Shown here: piece after piece, positions 44,777-45,865 of the stretch
How positions within the stretch are numbered: position 1 is the first letter of the stretch
Layout of the letters: each line of letters starts with the position of its first letter
Source of the DNA: Streptomyces pseudogriseolus
Lineage (GTDB): Bacteria > Actinomycetota > Actinomycetes > Streptomycetales > Streptomycetaceae
Length of the DNA stretch: 45,865 nt
Assembly: GCA_002154585.1 (NCBI GenBank)
Contig: MUNG01000033.1
Location: 1-45,865 of the forward strand
Direction of reading: 5' to 3'
The notes under the pieces: model-generated
Told to the model about the DNA's origin: nothing
Seen by the model: only the letters and a program-made list of their open reading frames with translations
Databases searched by the model: none
Position numbers and translations under genes: made by a program

Positions 44777-45305
44777 ATCCTACTGAGTTACAACCTTCTC
44801 TACGGGTTCAAGGCGGCTCGCTCCGCTCGCCGCTCGCGGCCCGCCCGCCGGCCGGGCCTGCGCTCCTAATGGTGCGGTAAGACGCTAGGCGGTTTTCCGT
44901 CCGGGGTCTTTGGGCGGGTCGGCATGTGGTGATCCGTAGCCGCTCCTGAGGCCTGACCTCTCAAGACAGAGCCGGCCTCACATGCCTGCCCACCCAGTGA
45001 AGCAGCGCCGGGGGTGGCGGGGCCGGCCCGCGCTCATGCCTTCGTCCCGCGCGGACCGGCCCCACCACCCCCGCTCGCACACAATCAGCGGCATCGTTAC
45101 CTCTCGTGGTCCAAGCCGCCGCCAGGGAACACCTCTCACCGCTCGGCGAACGCACCAGTTCCGCAGCTGACCGAGACCCCTGGCGACCGCTGGGATTGCG
45201 AACGGCTAATCGGATGACGGGCCCCGAGCCCTGCCATTAGGGAGACGCGCAACCCCGCCACGGCGACGTCCACCACATCACCGCCACCCACTCAGGGACA
45301 CCACC
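44777..45305. other. 529-base non-coding region, IS110 left flank
   Basis: No gene is supported. A 62-residue frame at 44982-45170 runs through the arms of the strong stem-loop and is rejected. Near 44812-44845 lies a GCGGCTCGCTCCGCTCGCCGC-like GC-skewed palindromic run common in Streptomyces plasmids. The left end of the IS110 element and the border of the AICE must lie in or near here but are not marked by inverted repeats or a tRNA copy. Confidence 0.5.
45009..45073 (+). ncRNA. Strong stem-loop, candidate part of an IS110 guide RNA
   Basis: Arms 45009-45026 and 45056-45073 pair at 17 of 18 positions around a 29-base loop that itself contains a CGCG/CGCG stem. It lies about 233 bases before the IS110 transposase ATG, in the non-coding left flank where IS110-group elements encode their bridge/seek RNA. 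Whether this stem is part of such an RNA or a terminator of an upstream transcript cannot be settled by sequence. Confidence 0.35.
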
Positions 45306-45865
45306 ATGACCAGCGTGTTCTGCGGCATCGACTGGGCCACCGACCACCACGACATCGCACTGCTCGACGAAGCCGGCACCCTCCTGGACAAGCTCCGCAT
45401 CCACGACACCCCAGAAGGCCTCAGCCAGCTCCTGAACCTGCTAGCCCAGCACGGCGACAGCCAAGACGACCCGATCCCGGTCGCCATCGAGACCTCTCAC
45501 GGACTCCTGGTCGCCTGCTTACGCGCCACCGGCAGACCCATCTACGTGATCAACCCGCTCACCGCGGCCCGCTACCGCGACCGCTACGCCCTCAGCCGCA
45601 AGAAGTCCGACCACCTCGACGCCAAGGTCCTGGCCCACATCCTGCGCACCGACCCCGCCGAACACCGGCCCCTGCCCGCGGACAGCCACCTCGCCCAGGC
45701 CATCACCGTTCTGGCCCGAGCCCACCAGGACGCCGTCTGGGACCGCGTCCAAACCGGTAACCGGCTGCGCTCCCACCTGCGCGAGTACTTCCCCGGCTTC
45801 CTGACCGTCTTCAAGCACTCCCGCGAAGGCCTCGCCTCCCCCGTCACCCGCACCCTGCTCGCCGC
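45306..45865 (+). CDS. IS110-family transposase, 3' cut by window end
   Basis: The first 186 residues of a DEDD transposase. The RuvC-like domain has the first catalytic Asp in C-G-I-D-W-A-T-D-H-H-D-I-A-L, the Glu in V-A-I-E-T-S-H-G, and S-D-H-L-D-A-K-V-L-A with the third and fourth acidic residues. The C-terminal Tnp_2 (serine) domain lies beyond the window. ATG 45306 follows AGGGA. It is oriented away from the AICE cargo. IS110 enzymes use a guide RNA from the adjacent non-coding end, so the flank at 44777-45305 matters. Confidence 0.92.
   Translation, partial: MTSVFCGIDWATDHHDIALLDEAGTLLDKLRIHDTPEGLSQLLNLLAQHGDSQDDPIPVAIETSHGLLVACLRATGRPIYVINPLTAARYRDRYALSRKKSDHLDAKVLAHILRTDPAEHRPLPADSHLAQAITVLARAHQDAVWDRVQTGNRLRSHLREYFPGFLTVFKHSREGLASPVTRTLLA

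Noticed and set aside
44812-44845. Telomere-like palindrome suggesting a linear-replicon end
   Set aside because: The GCTCGCTCCGCTCGC-like run is short and single; no series of telomeric palindromes follows, and the IS110 gene continues beyond it.
44982-45170. 62-residue frame before the IS110 transposase
   Set aside because: It runs through both arms of a stem-loop and has no ribosome site or homology that I recognise.

Overview
The window is high-GC actinobacterial DNA and almost certainly comes from a Streptomyces chromosome. The reasons are strong third-position GC, frequent GTG and TTG starts, a perfect HspR (HAIR) operator in front of both clpB and dnaK, the dnaK-grpE-dnaJ-hspR order, and an integrated actinomycete conjugative element of the pSAM2 type. 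The first 19 bases are a near-perfect transposase mosaic end, a sequencing adapter remnant, so the left edge is a contig end.

Chromosomal part, 1-34690. The left arm holds a truncated SRPBCC/CoxG-like protein, a membrane spermidine-synthase-like protein, a DUF2617 protein, a small Gly/Ser/Cys-rich membrane peptide, a fold-type-I aminotransferase and a VapBC45-like toxin-antitoxin pair. Next come a 3'-truncated XRE/DUF5753 regulator ending in a 19-bp hairpin, an ATP-binding protein with an altered N-box, a membrane protein, a Uma2-like nuclease and a YbjN protein. The heat-shock core follows: clpB, then hspR-dnaJ-grpE-dnaK read leftward, with HAIR operators at 12701 and 22741. Between clpB and hspR lies an accessory block: a short secreted peptide with three D-T-V/I-W-S motifs, a shrunken Rieske-like protein, three paralogous LuxR-type regulators and an orphan sugar-binding lipoprotein. 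This block is the best candidate for an undescribed peptide-linked system.

To the right of dnaK are an MraY-like protein with altered acidic motifs, a large membrane Fe-S oxidoreductase, a Yip1 protein and a 1077-residue secreted FG-GAP protein. Then come three lower-GC hypothetical genes, a phosphoribosyltransferase, dcd and a 52-residue zinc-ribbon-like protein. The tRNA-Gly(CCC) at 34700 closes the chromosomal part.

Integrated element, 34774 to at least 44776. It lies directly behind the tRNA: int, xis and rep at the tRNA end, small Spd-type spread genes, an FtsK/Tra translocase with an SCO3933-like partner, and two GntR/UTRA repressors. Each repressor appears to have its own repeated operator: TGACAGGTTGACTT at the tra promoter and at the first gntR, and AGTGGC-N4-GCCACT at a small zinc-finger operon, with AGTGGC half-sites at the second gntR/DUF1152 intergenic region. 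A DUF1152 protein and an 80-residue partner look like cargo. No copy of the tRNA 3' end was found at the right, so attR is probably outside the window. The last 560 bases are the start of an IS110-family transposase. Its 529-base non-coding upstream region contains an 18-bp stem-loop and is where a bridge/seek RNA would be expected.
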